Source: Spirochaetaceae bacterium (GTDB lineage: Bacteria; Spirochaetota; Spirochaetia; Treponematales; Treponemataceae). From it: a stretch of 54,833 bases of DNA. Made by a program: the position numbers and the translations under genes. The notes beneath the pieces are model-generated. The model was not told the origin of the DNA and ran no database searches. It was given only the letters and a program-made list of their open reading frames with translations. The stretch's first letter is position 1, and every line of letters begins with the position of its first letter. The stretch spans positions 1 to 54,833 of the forward strand of contig JAGAOP010000010.1 of NCBI GenBank assembly GCA_017623685.1, written 5' to 3'. Positions 17,045 to 25,810 of the stretch are shown one piece after another.

Positions 17045-17734
17045 ATGGCCATTTTGGTTTTTACAGGTGGAAAATTCCCTTCACCAAAAACTGTTAAACA
17101 TTTTTTTGATACAACTATCGATTACGTTATTGCTGTAGATTCAGGTTTAAATCCTGCAGAATTATATTCAAAAAAGTTTCATTTTCAAATAGATGAAATA
17201 ATAGGCGATATGGACAGTTTAAAAAATCCAAAAAAGCGCCTAAAAAAATACCCAAAAGAAAGTATTTCTTTTTTTTCAAAAGATAAAGATTTTTCTGATA
17301 CTGAATTGGGGATTTTTTGTGCCATAAAAAAAAGAAAAAACAATGAACCAATTTATCTTATAGGTGGAGATGGAGGAAGAATAGACCATCTATTTGCAAT
17401 AAAAATACTATTCCAAACAGAAAATGCTCCTAATTTATGGCTTTGTAAAAATCAGATTGTAATTTCTTTAGGCTGTAATGAAAAAATAATTTTATCGAAT
17501 ATAACTGAAGATAATTATATTTCAATTTTTCCTAGCCACAATAATAAAGAAAAAATAGATTCAGAAGGGCTTTTTTGGCCACTTGAAAATGTTGATTGGA
17601 ATGTAAATTACAGTTTAAGTAATAAACCTTCTGCTTCTGAAGTTTTAATTCATGTAGAAGAGGGAAGGTTTATTATTGTTGCTCCTATTCAATCACACTT
17701 AAAGCTTTTTCAAGATTATCAATGTTTGAATTAA
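17045..17734 (+). CDS. thiN: Thiamine pyrophosphokinase
   Basis: Transfers pyrophosphate from ATP to thiamine to make the cofactor TPP. The 229-residue product shows the family landmarks in order: VDSGLN (31-36), IIGDMDSLK (52-60), the DKDFSDTELG motif (80-89), IGGDGGRIDHLFA (106-118) and the C-terminal SLSNKPS near residue 195. The ATG follows AAGGA by 10 bases. The 3' end overlaps the convergent gene at 17685-18509 by 50 bases. No TPP riboswitch was seen upstream. The presence of this kinase suggests salvage of thiamine, but transport genes are not in the window. Confidence 0.92.
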   Translation: MAILVFTGGKFPSPKTVKHFFDTTIDYVIAVDSGLNPAELYSKKFHFQIDEIIGDMDSLKNPKKRLKKYPKESISFFSKDKDFSDTELGIFCAIKKRKNNEPIYLIGGDGGRIDHLFAIKILFQTENAPNLWLCKNQIVISLGCNEKIILSNITEDNYISIFPSHNNKEKIDSEGLFWPLENVDWNVNYSLSNKPSASEVLIHVEEGRFIIVAPIQSHLKLFQDYQCLN

Positions 17735-18509
17735 GATAATCAGCTAAAGCGGGATATGCTGTTAGTAATTCTCCTAATTGAGATAAGGATTCTATTTTTT
17801 CATTTTTAGGATTTGAAATTGATGAAGATAAAGTACTTGCTGGATTCGGTTCTGACTCTTCTGTTTTTTCCATGTAAAGATTTTTAGCATATTGATAAAG
17901 TGTCATATCTGGAATTTTTACGTTAGAAGCTTCTGAAAACAAAATTTCAATATCTTCAAAACCAGTTTTTCCACTTGTACCTTCAATAAGTTCTTGGGTG
18001 GATAGAGGTTTAAGAGTAATTGTTTCAGAAGAGTTTTTTTGTGCATTCTGTAAAATAAATTCCACAGCGGAAGCATTAAATTGTCTAATTTGAGCTTTTA
18101 TTGCTCGTTCTAAATCTTCTTGTGTTTTTAAATCTTCTTGTTCAACAAGTTTAACTAATGATTCAGGTTTTATTCTTGCAGAAGTTTCCATTGTTATAGA
18201 ATAAGAAAAATCTGGATTCCCTGATAAAAAGCTACTATAAGTTCCCCCAGAAGGAAGGGTTGCACTTATTGTATCTTTCAAAGAAACTCCTTCTAGGGAA
18301 AAAATTCTTAGTTCTGTATTTGTAGGAATTAATCGTTCCCAACACCATGCAAATTGTCCAGAAATAATAGGTTCTTGCCTTATTCCACTTGTCTTTGAAA
18401 TAAGAATACCGCAATTTCCCATTGGGACAGCAAATTGTACCCAACCAAAGTAAAAAACTACACCACAAAATAGCAGTAATATGATTATCGAAATGATAGC
18501 TTTTTTCAC
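17685..18509 (-). CDS. Membrane-anchored protein of unknown function, possibly SPFH-like
   Basis: A 274-residue protein with one N-terminal transmembrane segment (AIISIIILLLFCGVVFYFGW, residues 4-23), then an extracytoplasmic or membrane-surface domain. The segment FAVPMGNCGILISKTSG followed by GQFAWCWERLIPTNTELRIF resembles the start of SPFH/Band 7 (stomatin-like) domains. The helical stretch LVKLVEQEDLKTQEDLERAI would fit the following coil. This resemblance is tentative. The start is GTG with a GGTGG-type ribosome-binding site. Its last 50 bases overlap the end of thiN on the opposite strand, an unusually long convergent overlap. Confidence 0.6.
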   Translation of the reverse strand: MKKAIISIIILLLFCGVVFYFGWVQFAVPMGNCGILISKTSGIRQEPIISGQFAWCWERLIPTNTELRIFSLEGVSLKDTISATLPSGGTYSSFLSGNPDFSYSITMETSARIKPESLVKLVEQEDLKTQEDLERAIKAQIRQFNASAVEFILQNAQKNSSETITLKPLSTQELIEGTSGKTGFEDIEILFSEASNVKIPDMTLYQYAKNLYMEKTEESEPNPASTLSSSISNPKNEKIESLSQLGELLTAYPALADYLNSNIDNLEKALSVIE

Positions 18510-18584
18510 TTTTAATCCACCTTGACCTTAGTATTTCTATGCAATATCATTATACTAAGTAAAGGGAGAAAACTGCAAGGTTTT

Positions 18585-18944
18585 ATGAAAATAAAAGCTG
18601 AAAAAAAACAACGAAAAAAAGTTATTATTTATACTTTAACAAATAGAACTGTTATTTTTTTATCAACACTTCTTATAGTTACATTTTTATTGTTTATAGT
18701 TGGAAATTTGACTAATTTTACAGATAGAAATTTATTATTAATTCTAACAATTATTCAAATTATTTCTGTTCCAAATTTGATTTTTTGTGTTGCATCAATA
18801 ATTCAATCTATTTTTTTCTGCATTAAGAATAAAGATACCTATTATTTATTTTTTATTCTTCCTTCATTTTTATCTTTAATTCTTACCTTTGTTTTTTTTG
18901 TTTTTTCTGGAACATTAAAAGTAATTTCACTTGGGTCAATGTAG
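18585..18944 (+). CDS. Small integral membrane protein, unknown
   Basis: A 119-residue protein. Its short basic N-terminus (KIKAEKKQRKK) is followed by three or four hydrophobic segments near residues 22-45, 51-78 and 86-113. No family was recognised. AAGG lies 4 bases before the ATG at 18585; an upstream in-frame ATG would add 21 residues without ribosome-binding support. It stands alone between a minus-strand gene and the glycan cluster. Base composition and T-rich codons fit a membrane protein of this genome. Confidence 0.6.
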   Translation: MKIKAEKKQRKKVIIYTLTNRTVIFLSTLLIVTFLLFIVGNLTNFTDRNLLLILTIIQIISVPNLIFCVASIIQSIFFCIKNKDTYYLFFILPSFLSLILTFVFFVFSGTLKVISLGSM

Positions 18945-19063
18945 TTTTTTTTAATTTACTTTAATAGAAATAAATAAACATATGAATAAAAAATATAAGT
19001 TTAGAACAACTTCTACTTTTCATTCGTTTTGTTCCATGGTAAAATTGCCGATATTAGTATTAT

Positions 19064-20668
19064 ATGAAAACACTTGTTTCGATTTTTGCTTGCGATGCAC
19101 CGGAATATGCATTTGCTCCTTTATTTAATGGTTTCTCTGCCTTCCAGCGTGTTTGTCAGTGGATTCAAAATCTTTCAGTGGAAAATAAATGCGGAAAGAT
19201 TTCTGAGGTACTTATAATTACTGATTCTTTCCATGAAAACACTATAAAAGATAGTTTAAAAGAATTTCCCTTGAAGTATTCTCTTGAAGTGGGGCAATAT
19301 AAAAATTATTCTAATTTTTTATCATTACTATCTTCAAAATTATCTGGATATGATACTTTAATTCATTCACTATGTAGTTGCCCCTTTTATGATTTTGAGC
19401 TTACAGAAAAACTATATGAACTTCACAAAGATACTGCAGCAGAATACACTTTTGCAGAAGGTTGGCCAGAAGGTTTAGCACCTTCTATTATTAATGCAGG
19501 AACTGTTTCAATTTTGTCAGCTTTGCCAGCTAAAAACACAAGCTACAATGTAGGACAAAACATTTTTTTTGATTTAATCAGTTCAGACATTAATTCCTTT
19601 GAAGTTGAAACATTAATTGCTCCAGAAGATATGCGTCAATATCGATTAAACTTTGAATGTAATTCAAAAGAAAAAACGGTGGCATGTGTAAATTTATTTA
19701 ATTTCTTAAATGAAAAAAAAGAAAGTTTTCAGGCAGATAATCTTTCTGCAAAGGCTATTTTTACAAACAATGTGCTTAGAACAGTGCCATGTTTTTATAA
19801 TATTCAAATTTCATCTTTTTGCGGAGGAACTTGTTCTTACTGCCCATACCCTTCAGAATATGAAAAAAAATATGGACATAAAACTTTCCAAAGTAATATA
19901 AAAAATCCCAAGTGTTATATGTCTCTAGATAAGTTTAAAGATTTAGCAAAAAACATTTCTGATTTTTCTTCAGAAGCAGTAGTTTCTCTTTCATTATGGG
20001 GAGAACCTTTAGCTCATCCTAATTTTATCGAATTTGTAAAAGCATTGTTACAATATTCAGGTTTATCAGTTTTAATAGAAACAGATGGTCAATTAGTTAC
20101 TCCTGAACTTGCAGAAACTCTTTCAAAAGAAGTTGTAAATTGTAAAGAAAGAACAAATGGCTACAAACCAATTATTTGGATAATTTCAAAGGATGCATTA
20201 GACCAAAATATGTACGAAACCATGAGAGGAAAAGGTTCTTCAGAATATCCTGTTTCACTAAAAAAAGCGGAAGATGCAGTTGAAATTCTAAAGCCACTTT
20301 TCCCAGATGCAGTTTATACTCAATTTTTAAGAACAAAATATAATGAAGAACAATTAAAAGCTTTTTATCATAGCCACAAAGAAACAGGTGGTATGATTAT
20401 TCAAAAATATGACAACTTTGCAGGTTTGATGCCAGATTTGAAAGTTACAGATCTATCTCCACTTGTTAGAGGAATTTGTTGGCATCAAAGACGGGATATG
20501 GTTATACTTGTTGATGGAAGTGTACCTTTTTGTCGGGAATACATGTTAGATAACCACTTTGGAAATGTTTTTTCTGAATCATTAGAATCCATATGGGACA
20601 AAGGTAAAGCCATGGAATTTTGCGAAAAATGTAGGAATTGCGATGAATACTATACCTTTAACTTTTAA
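19064..20668 (+). CDS. Spiro-SPASM radical SAM protein
   Basis: A 534-residue radical SAM protein. The [4Fe-4S] motif CGGTCSYC (Cys253, Cys257, Cys260) is followed by a TIM-barrel-like region (SLSLWGEPLAHPNF, LIETDGQLV). The C-terminal SPASM region has Cys472, Cys490, Cys520, Cys523 and Cys526 for auxiliary clusters. About 240 residues precede the radical SAM core and look like a nucleotidyl/glycosyltransferase-type fold (KISEVLIITDS), a layout I associate with the spirochaete-restricted 'spiro-SPASM' family. SPASM proteins usually modify peptides; the substrate here is unknown. It begins a tight cluster with a glycosyltransferase-like protein, a nucleotide-sugar fusion and an ATP-grasp ligase. 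The ATG has no Shine-Dalgarno. Confidence 0.85.
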   Translation: MKTLVSIFACDAPEYAFAPLFNGFSAFQRVCQWIQNLSVENKCGKISEVLIITDSFHENTIKDSLKEFPLKYSLEVGQYKNYSNFLSLLSSKLSGYDTLIHSLCSCPFYDFELTEKLYELHKDTAAEYTFAEGWPEGLAPSIINAGTVSILSALPAKNTSYNVGQNIFFDLISSDINSFEVETLIAPEDMRQYRLNFECNSKEKTVACVNLFNFLNEKKESFQADNLSAKAIFTNNVLRTVPCFYNIQISSFCGGTCSYCPYPSEYEKKYGHKTFQSNIKNPKCYMSLDKFKDLAKNISDFSSEAVVSLSLWGEPLAHPNFIEFVKALLQYSGLSVLIETDGQLVTPELAETLSKEVVNCKERTNGYKPIIWIISKDALDQNMYETMRGKGSSEYPVSLKKAEDAVEILKPLFPDAVYTQFLRTKYNEEQLKAFYHSHKETGGMIIQKYDNFAGLMPDLKVTDLSPLVRGICWHQRRDMVILVDGSVPFCREYMLDNHFGNVFSESLESIWDKGKAMEFCEKCRNCDEYYTFNF

Positions 20669-21608
20669 CCAACGGCAAATACAATGTACTGTTCTAGGTG
20701 GTACAAAAGAAATACCTTCTGTGCGACTACCTATTTCTGTGATTTTACTAAATATCAGATCCAGTGGAGCATATAAAGTTAAACTGTTAGAAAATTTAGT
20801 AAATAATGGATTTGAAAGCATTGTTTCTATCGATAAAACAGGTGAAAACTATAACGTAGAAGATTTTACTCATCAATTTCCATACATTAAATTTATTGTG
20901 CCCCAAGAACAATGTTCTATAGGTGACATGATAAATTTAGGGATGAGTGAAGTTTCTTCTGAAAACGTTTTAGTTATTAATGATTCAATTCATATTTCAA
21001 ATTCAATTATTTCTTTAAATGTAATTGAACATTATGTAACAGGTGAGAATTTATGTATTACACCAAGACTAGTTAATTCATTTAGACAAGCCTTACCAGT
21101 AAGATCAATTCCTTCTGTAGAAAATAATTCCTTTAAGCCCCTTTCTTGTCCTGTTATTGGAGACTTAAACCATAATTTATATCCTTTTGATTTTATTGGT
21201 ATATATAATCGCAAAAAATTTATACGGTTAGGAGGATATGATTATACAATAACTACACCTTATTGGCAAAATCTAGATTTTTCTTTAAGAGCATGGCTTT
21301 GGGGTGAAACTATTGTTTTATCTCCTGTTTTTCAATTAGCCTATGATGATATAATTCCTGTAGAAGATTCAACTGCCGATCAACATCAGTTAAGATTCTT
21401 TTTAAAAAATTGTGCTCCTAAATATAGTGTAGACAGATGTTATATTCCAATAAGCCGTTTTTTTAACTATAAAAAAAGAGCCAATTCTTCTTTTTCAGAT
21501 ACATATAAAAATTTCAAAGAAGCACGCCATTGGGTAGAGCAAAATAAATACCGATTCAAAAAAGATATTTCTATGTTAATTAATACATGGGGAGAATCCC
21601 AAACATGA
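20643..21608 (+). CDS. GT-A-type glycosyltransferase-like protein
   Basis: A 321-residue soluble protein with a glycosyltransferase-A-like layout. ISVILLNIRS (residues 31-40) is the first strand, VLVINDSIHIS near residue 110 is the likely nucleotide-sugar/metal segment, and the C-terminal block IRLGGYDY...YWQNLDFSLRAWLWGE matches the 'GG.D..Y...D...R.W..G' pattern of GT2/GT27-type enzymes. The classical DxD is not clear, so the donor is uncertain. The gene overlaps the SPASM gene by 26 bases and ends in an ATGA overlap with the next, so all are translated from one mRNA. It probably transfers a sugar made by the neighbouring fusion enzyme (inference). Confidence 0.72.
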   Translation: MNTIPLTFNQRQIQCTVLGGTKEIPSVRLPISVILLNIRSSGAYKVKLLENLVNNGFESIVSIDKTGENYNVEDFTHQFPYIKFIVPQEQCSIGDMINLGMSEVSSENVLVINDSIHISNSIISLNVIEHYVTGENLCITPRLVNSFRQALPVRSIPSVENNSFKPLSCPVIGDLNHNLYPFDFIGIYNRKKFIRLGGYDYTITTPYWQNLDFSLRAWLWGETIVLSPVFQLAYDDIIPVEDSTADQHQLRFFLKNCAPKYSVDRCYIPISRFFNYKKRANSSFSDTYKNFKEARHWVEQNKYRFKKDISMLINTWGESQT

Positions 21609-24142
21609 CCATAGTTATAGTTCAGTGCCGTCTTTCATCTACAAGGTTACCTCAAAAAGCTTTACTTCCTTTAGGAAACAAACCTGTTATCGCATGGACA
21701 CTGGAGGCAATGAATCTTGTTCCTGCAAAAAAACATATTTTGGCTGTAGATTATGATTCTGAAGAAATACTTGCACCTATTGCAAAAGAATATGGCTTTG
21801 AATGTATTGCCGGCTCTACTGAAGATGTATTAGATCGTTTTTGTGCTGTGGCTCAAAAAGTAGGATGTCTAGGACCTACCGATATTATTTTACGTGCAAC
21901 AGCTGATAATCCATTTTTATTTTATGAAGCAGCAATTCAACTCTTAGAGGAAATGAAAAAAAATCCCTGTGATTATATTACATTTACAGGATTACCCCAC
22001 GGAAGTGGAGTTGAAGTATTTAATGCTCGCTCTATGATTGAAGCCTGTGGAATGACAGATCTTGCCTATGACCACGAACATGTGGGACCTGCATTATATA
22101 ATCATCCAAATGATTTTGCTTGTACAATGCTACCTGCTCCAGGAAAGTGGAATCACCCTGATTACAGAACAACTATAGACACTTACGCAGATTATCGTAG
22201 AGCTTTGCGTATTGTTAAAGTAGTTTCCGGTAACAGAAATTTACGCAGACCTTTTACATACGAAGAAATTTGCAATGCCCTTGAACATAAATCTGTAATT
22301 AATCCGATTCTATGTATTCCCTCAGTTTCAAAAGGGCATGGTACAGGTCATCTTAGACGTTGCTTGAATTTAGCCATAAAAAATTTAGCAGATGTTTACA
22401 TTCCTACCGATGCAAACCTTAGTGAACTGGATTCTCTTGTTGAAAAAATGGAAATGGAGGGTTTAGAAAAATGGCAAATTATTTCTGAATTCCCAACTTC
22501 TAAGGAATACAGTCTAATTATAACAGATTATTTTTCAATTCCTAAACAATTAATTAAAGACTTATCAACTTTGTCACCGGTAGCATCAATAGACGAAGGT
22601 TCATCCTTTACACAATATTGTGATTATTTATTGGATATTATTCCTTCTGCAAAGTTAAATCGTGTTGCAAATCTTAGTAACCCAGGTTTTATTCCTTTAC
22701 CAAAAACTCGTAAAAGTAAAGATGATGCACTTGTAGAAAATAATAAGGTTTTAGTATCAATTGGAGGGGAAGATCCTGCAAATTTATCTCTACCAATTTC
22801 CATCGCCTTAGCTGAATGTAACAAAAATGTAACCGTAATTTCAGCTAATCCCTTGGAATTAAGAAAACAAGTTCCCGAGGAATTACTTAAAAATATTAGA
22901 ATAGTTCCTCCTGTAAATAACCTAAAAGAACGACTTTACATGTATGATATAGTTGTAACTCATTACGGATTTACAGCCTTTGAAGCTCTTGCTGCAGGTT
23001 GTGGAGTTTTATTACTGGAAACAACTTCTTTACATGGAGTTTTAGCTCATAAATACGGCTTTGCCTTGCTCCGAAAAGATGAAATTTCTCCAGAGCATTT
23101 AAATACTGTTTTAAAACAAACTGAAAAACTTTATCCTACAGAAATTTTAGAAACCTTACTAAAAAATAAAGATGAAACCTTAGATAATTTTGTAAAAAAA
23201 CTTTCCGCTGGAAATCGAATACCTTGCCCAATATGTTTAAATTGGCCACAAAATCCGGACTCTGTTATTGCAAGAACAAAAAAACATACATTTAGACGCT
23301 GTAATAATTGTGGAATCTTGTATATGTCTTTTTCCACCGAAGAAAAAAAGGATATATACAATACGTCTTATTTTTTTGATGATTATAAGGCTCAATATGG
23401 TAAAACCTATCTTGAAGATTATCAAAACATCAAATCCCAATGCGTTCGTAGAATGTCAATAATTGATTCAATTTTTTGGTCAAAATTCCATAAAAGTAGC
23501 AAAATACGTAGAAATTCAACTATAACGCCTTCTGTTTTGGATATTGGATGTGCCATGGGACCATTTATTGATGCTGCCGCAGATTCAGGATGGCAAGTAT
23601 ATGGTACAGATATTTCTTCTGATGCTGTAGAATATGTTCAAAATACTCTACATTATCCAGCAGTATGTGCTTCTTTCCCTGATTTTGATCCAATTTCAGA
23701 GTTTGGAATAAAAATGTTTAACGCAATATCCATGTGGTTCGTAATCGAACATTTTAAAGATTTGGATTCAGTGTTTAATTCTGTTTCAAAAATGCTAAAA
23801 CTTGGTGGAATTTTTGCCTTTTCAACTCCTTCTGCTAGTGGTGTATCTGGAAAATATTCACCAGAATCCTTTTTTAATTCCAGTCCTTCAGATCATTACA
23901 CCCTTTGGGAGCCTAAAAAAACAGATGAAATTCTAAAAAAATATGGGTTTAAAGTTGTAAAAAAAATATATACTGGCCATCATCCAGAAAGATTTCCTTG
24001 TGCAAAGAAAAAAAGTTTTTCACCAGGGTCTTTAAGATATTCTTTTTTGAATGGATTTAGCAAAGTTATGGGGCTTGGGGACACCTTTGAAGTATATTGT
24101 ATAAAAACTGGTGAAATTCAAGACAAAAAGGAAAGAACATGA
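21605..24142 (+). CDS. Fusion: cytidylyltransferase + PseG-like + zinc ribbon + methyltransferase
   Basis: An 845-residue multidomain enzyme. Residues 1-235 are an SpsF/CMP-sugar-synthetase-type nucleotidyltransferase (IVQCRLSSTRLPQKALLPLG, ATADNPF). Residues 236-535 resemble PseG-type nucleotide-sugar hydrolases of the GT-B fold (GHGTGHLRRCLNLA, LVSIGGEDPANLS, HYGFTAFEALAAG). A zinc ribbon follows (Cys541, Cys544, Cys566, Cys569). Residues 640-845 are a class I SAM methyltransferase (VLDIGCAMGPF, WFVIEHFKDLD). CMP activation plus PseG homology suggests a nonulosonic-type or similar sugar, with methylation. The start ATG at 21605 overlaps the previous stop (ATGA) and has GGAGA upstream. Such a fusion is not one I know as a standard family. 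Confidence 0.8.
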   Translation: MTIVIVQCRLSSTRLPQKALLPLGNKPVIAWTLEAMNLVPAKKHILAVDYDSEEILAPIAKEYGFECIAGSTEDVLDRFCAVAQKVGCLGPTDIILRATADNPFLFYEAAIQLLEEMKKNPCDYITFTGLPHGSGVEVFNARSMIEACGMTDLAYDHEHVGPALYNHPNDFACTMLPAPGKWNHPDYRTTIDTYADYRRALRIVKVVSGNRNLRRPFTYEEICNALEHKSVINPILCIPSVSKGHGTGHLRRCLNLAIKNLADVYIPTDANLSELDSLVEKMEMEGLEKWQIISEFPTSKEYSLIITDYFSIPKQLIKDLSTLSPVASIDEGSSFTQYCDYLLDIIPSAKLNRVANLSNPGFIPLPKTRKSKDDALVENNKVLVSIGGEDPANLSLPISIALAECNKNVTVISANPLELRKQVPEELLKNIRIVPPVNNLKERLYMYDIVVTHYGFTAFEALAAGCGVLLLETTSLHGVLAHKYGFALLRKDEISPEHLNTVLKQTEKLYPTEILETLLKNKDETLDNFVKKLSAGNRIPCPICLNWPQNPDSVIARTKKHTFRRCNNCGILYMSFSTEEKKDIYNTSYFFDDYKAQYGKTYLEDYQNIKSQCVRRMSIIDSIFWSKFHKSSKIRRNSTITPSVLDIGCAMGPFIDAAADSGWQVYGTDISSDAVEYVQNTLHYPAVCASFPDFDPISEFGIKMFNAISMWFVIEHFKDLDSVFNSVSKMLKLGGIFAFSTPSASGVSGKYSPESFFNSSPSDHYTLWEPKKTDEILKKYGFKVVKKIYTGHHPERFPCAKKKSFSPGSLRYSFLNGFSKVMGLGDTFEVYCIKTGEIQDKKERT

Positions 24143-25809
24143 AACAAGAAAAAAAACATGTTCTGATATTAGGGGCAGGAATTATGCAAAAACCTGCAAT
24201 CTTAGCTGCCAAATCTTTAGGCTATACTGTTACAGTTATCGACGCAAACTCAACTGCACCATGTATTTCATTAGCAGATAATTTTTATGCAGTAGATTTA
24301 AAAGATAAAGAATCTGTAAAAAAACTTGCTTTAAAACTTAAAGACCAGGAAAATCTTTCTGCAGTGTTTACTGCAGGAACTGATTTTTCAACTTCCGTTT
24401 CCTATGCCTCTGAAGCCTGTGATTTTAAATGCCATAAATATCAAGCAGCCCAAAATGCCAGCAACAAAGCTTTAATGCGAACTTGTTTTAATAAAAATCA
24501 TATTCCATCCCCTGCATTTATCGAAGTTTCTAATAATGAATTAGAAAATATTAATTCATTGGATTTTAAAGCTAAAAAATTAGAATTTCCTCTTGTAGTT
24601 AAACCTGTTGATAATATGGGTGGAAGAGGATGTCGCCTTGCAAGAGAAAAAAATGAATTACAAGAAGCGATATCTTCAGCGATAAAAAATTCTAGAAGTG
24701 GCAAGGTAATTTTAGAGAACTATATGGATGGTCCTGAATTTTCCATCGATGCTCTAGTTTATAATGGAACAGTTACCATCTGTGGTTTTGCTGACAGACA
24801 TATATTTTTTCCTCCGTATTTTATAGAAATGGGACATACAATGCCCTCTGTTATAGACGAAAAAAATCGTTTGGAACTTATAAAAACCTTTGTTCAAGGA
24901 ATTGAATCTTTAGGATTAACCCACGGAGCCGCAAAAGCTGATATAAAACTTACAAAAAATGGTCCTATGATTGGTGAAATAGCAGCTAGGCTTTCTGGTG
25001 GATACATGTCCGGTTGGACTTATCCATACGCATCAGATTGTAATTTAACAGAACAAGCTTTGTTAATTGCCTTAGACTTAATACCAGAATGGTTAGAAAA
25101 AAATCGTAAACCCATTGATTTTGATAATAATTTTTCTTCTTTTAAGGTATTTGAAGTTCCATGTAAAAGAACATGTAGCGAACGAGCATGGATTTCCATA
25201 CCAGGCCAGGTTTCCAAAATTTACAATTTAGAAGAATCTACAACAATTCCCTTTGTAAATGATTTATTTGTACGTTCTCAAATTTCTGATTATGTTACAT
25301 TCCCTATGAATAATGTTGAAAAATGTGGAAATATTATTGCCACAGATAAAAAAAGAGAACAAGCTATAGATTCATGTGAAAAAGTTATAAAACAAATTAT
25401 TTTGCGCCTTGAAGCAAATAACTCTTTAACGGAAGAATTTCTTTTTCCAAAAGAATTAAATTCAGACTTTCCACCTAATTTTTTTCAGTTAGATACACAA
25501 ATTATAAAACAGTTGTTTATTGAATGTAAAAACATTCCTTCTTTTTCCATAAAAGAAGAGGTTCCTGTTCCCATTTGTATTCTAAACAGTTTAGAAAAAG
25601 TTAGAGATTGGAATTATAGAACACTAAAACAAACTTTAGATTTGTATCAAAAACATAAATTGGATATATTAGATAATTATCATAATCTTCCAAACGAAAT
25701 GCCTAAAGTTTCCTCTAAAAGTTTTTGGCAAGCAGCAATTAGAGGTGGCTTGCAAGGAATGTTTTATGTAATGGATACTGCTTTATCTAAACAAAAAGGA
25801 GTGTATTAA
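24139..25809 (+). CDS. ATP-grasp ligase
   Basis: A 556-residue enzyme. A Rossmann-like preATP-grasp domain (HVLILGAGIMQKPAILAAKS, residues 7-26) leads into an ATP-grasp core with FPLVVKPVDNMGGRGCRLA near residue 155, ENYMDGPEFSIDALV near 195 and the metal-binding IGEIAARLSGGYMSGWT near 280. About 200 C-terminal residues are of unknown role. ATP-grasp enzymes of this subgroup form amide bonds through acyl-phosphate intermediates, often between an amino acid and a carboxylate. The ATGA overlap with the fusion gene ties it to the same pathway. It might attach an amino-acid group to the sugar or a carrier; this is inference. Confidence 0.82.
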   Translation: MKQEKKHVLILGAGIMQKPAILAAKSLGYTVTVIDANSTAPCISLADNFYAVDLKDKESVKKLALKLKDQENLSAVFTAGTDFSTSVSYASEACDFKCHKYQAAQNASNKALMRTCFNKNHIPSPAFIEVSNNELENINSLDFKAKKLEFPLVVKPVDNMGGRGCRLAREKNELQEAISSAIKNSRSGKVILENYMDGPEFSIDALVYNGTVTICGFADRHIFFPPYFIEMGHTMPSVIDEKNRLELIKTFVQGIESLGLTHGAAKADIKLTKNGPMIGEIAARLSGGYMSGWTYPYASDCNLTEQALLIALDLIPEWLEKNRKPIDFDNNFSSFKVFEVPCKRTCSERAWISIPGQVSKIYNLEESTTIPFVNDLFVRSQISDYVTFPMNNVEKCGNIIATDKKREQAIDSCEKVIKQIILRLEANNSLTEEFLFPKELNSDFPPNFFQLDTQIIKQLFIECKNIPSFSIKEEVPVPICILNSLEKVRDWNYRTLKQTLDLYQKHKLDILDNYHNLPNEMPKVSSKSFWQAAIRGGLQGMFYVMDTALSKQKGVY

Positions 25810-25810
25810 A

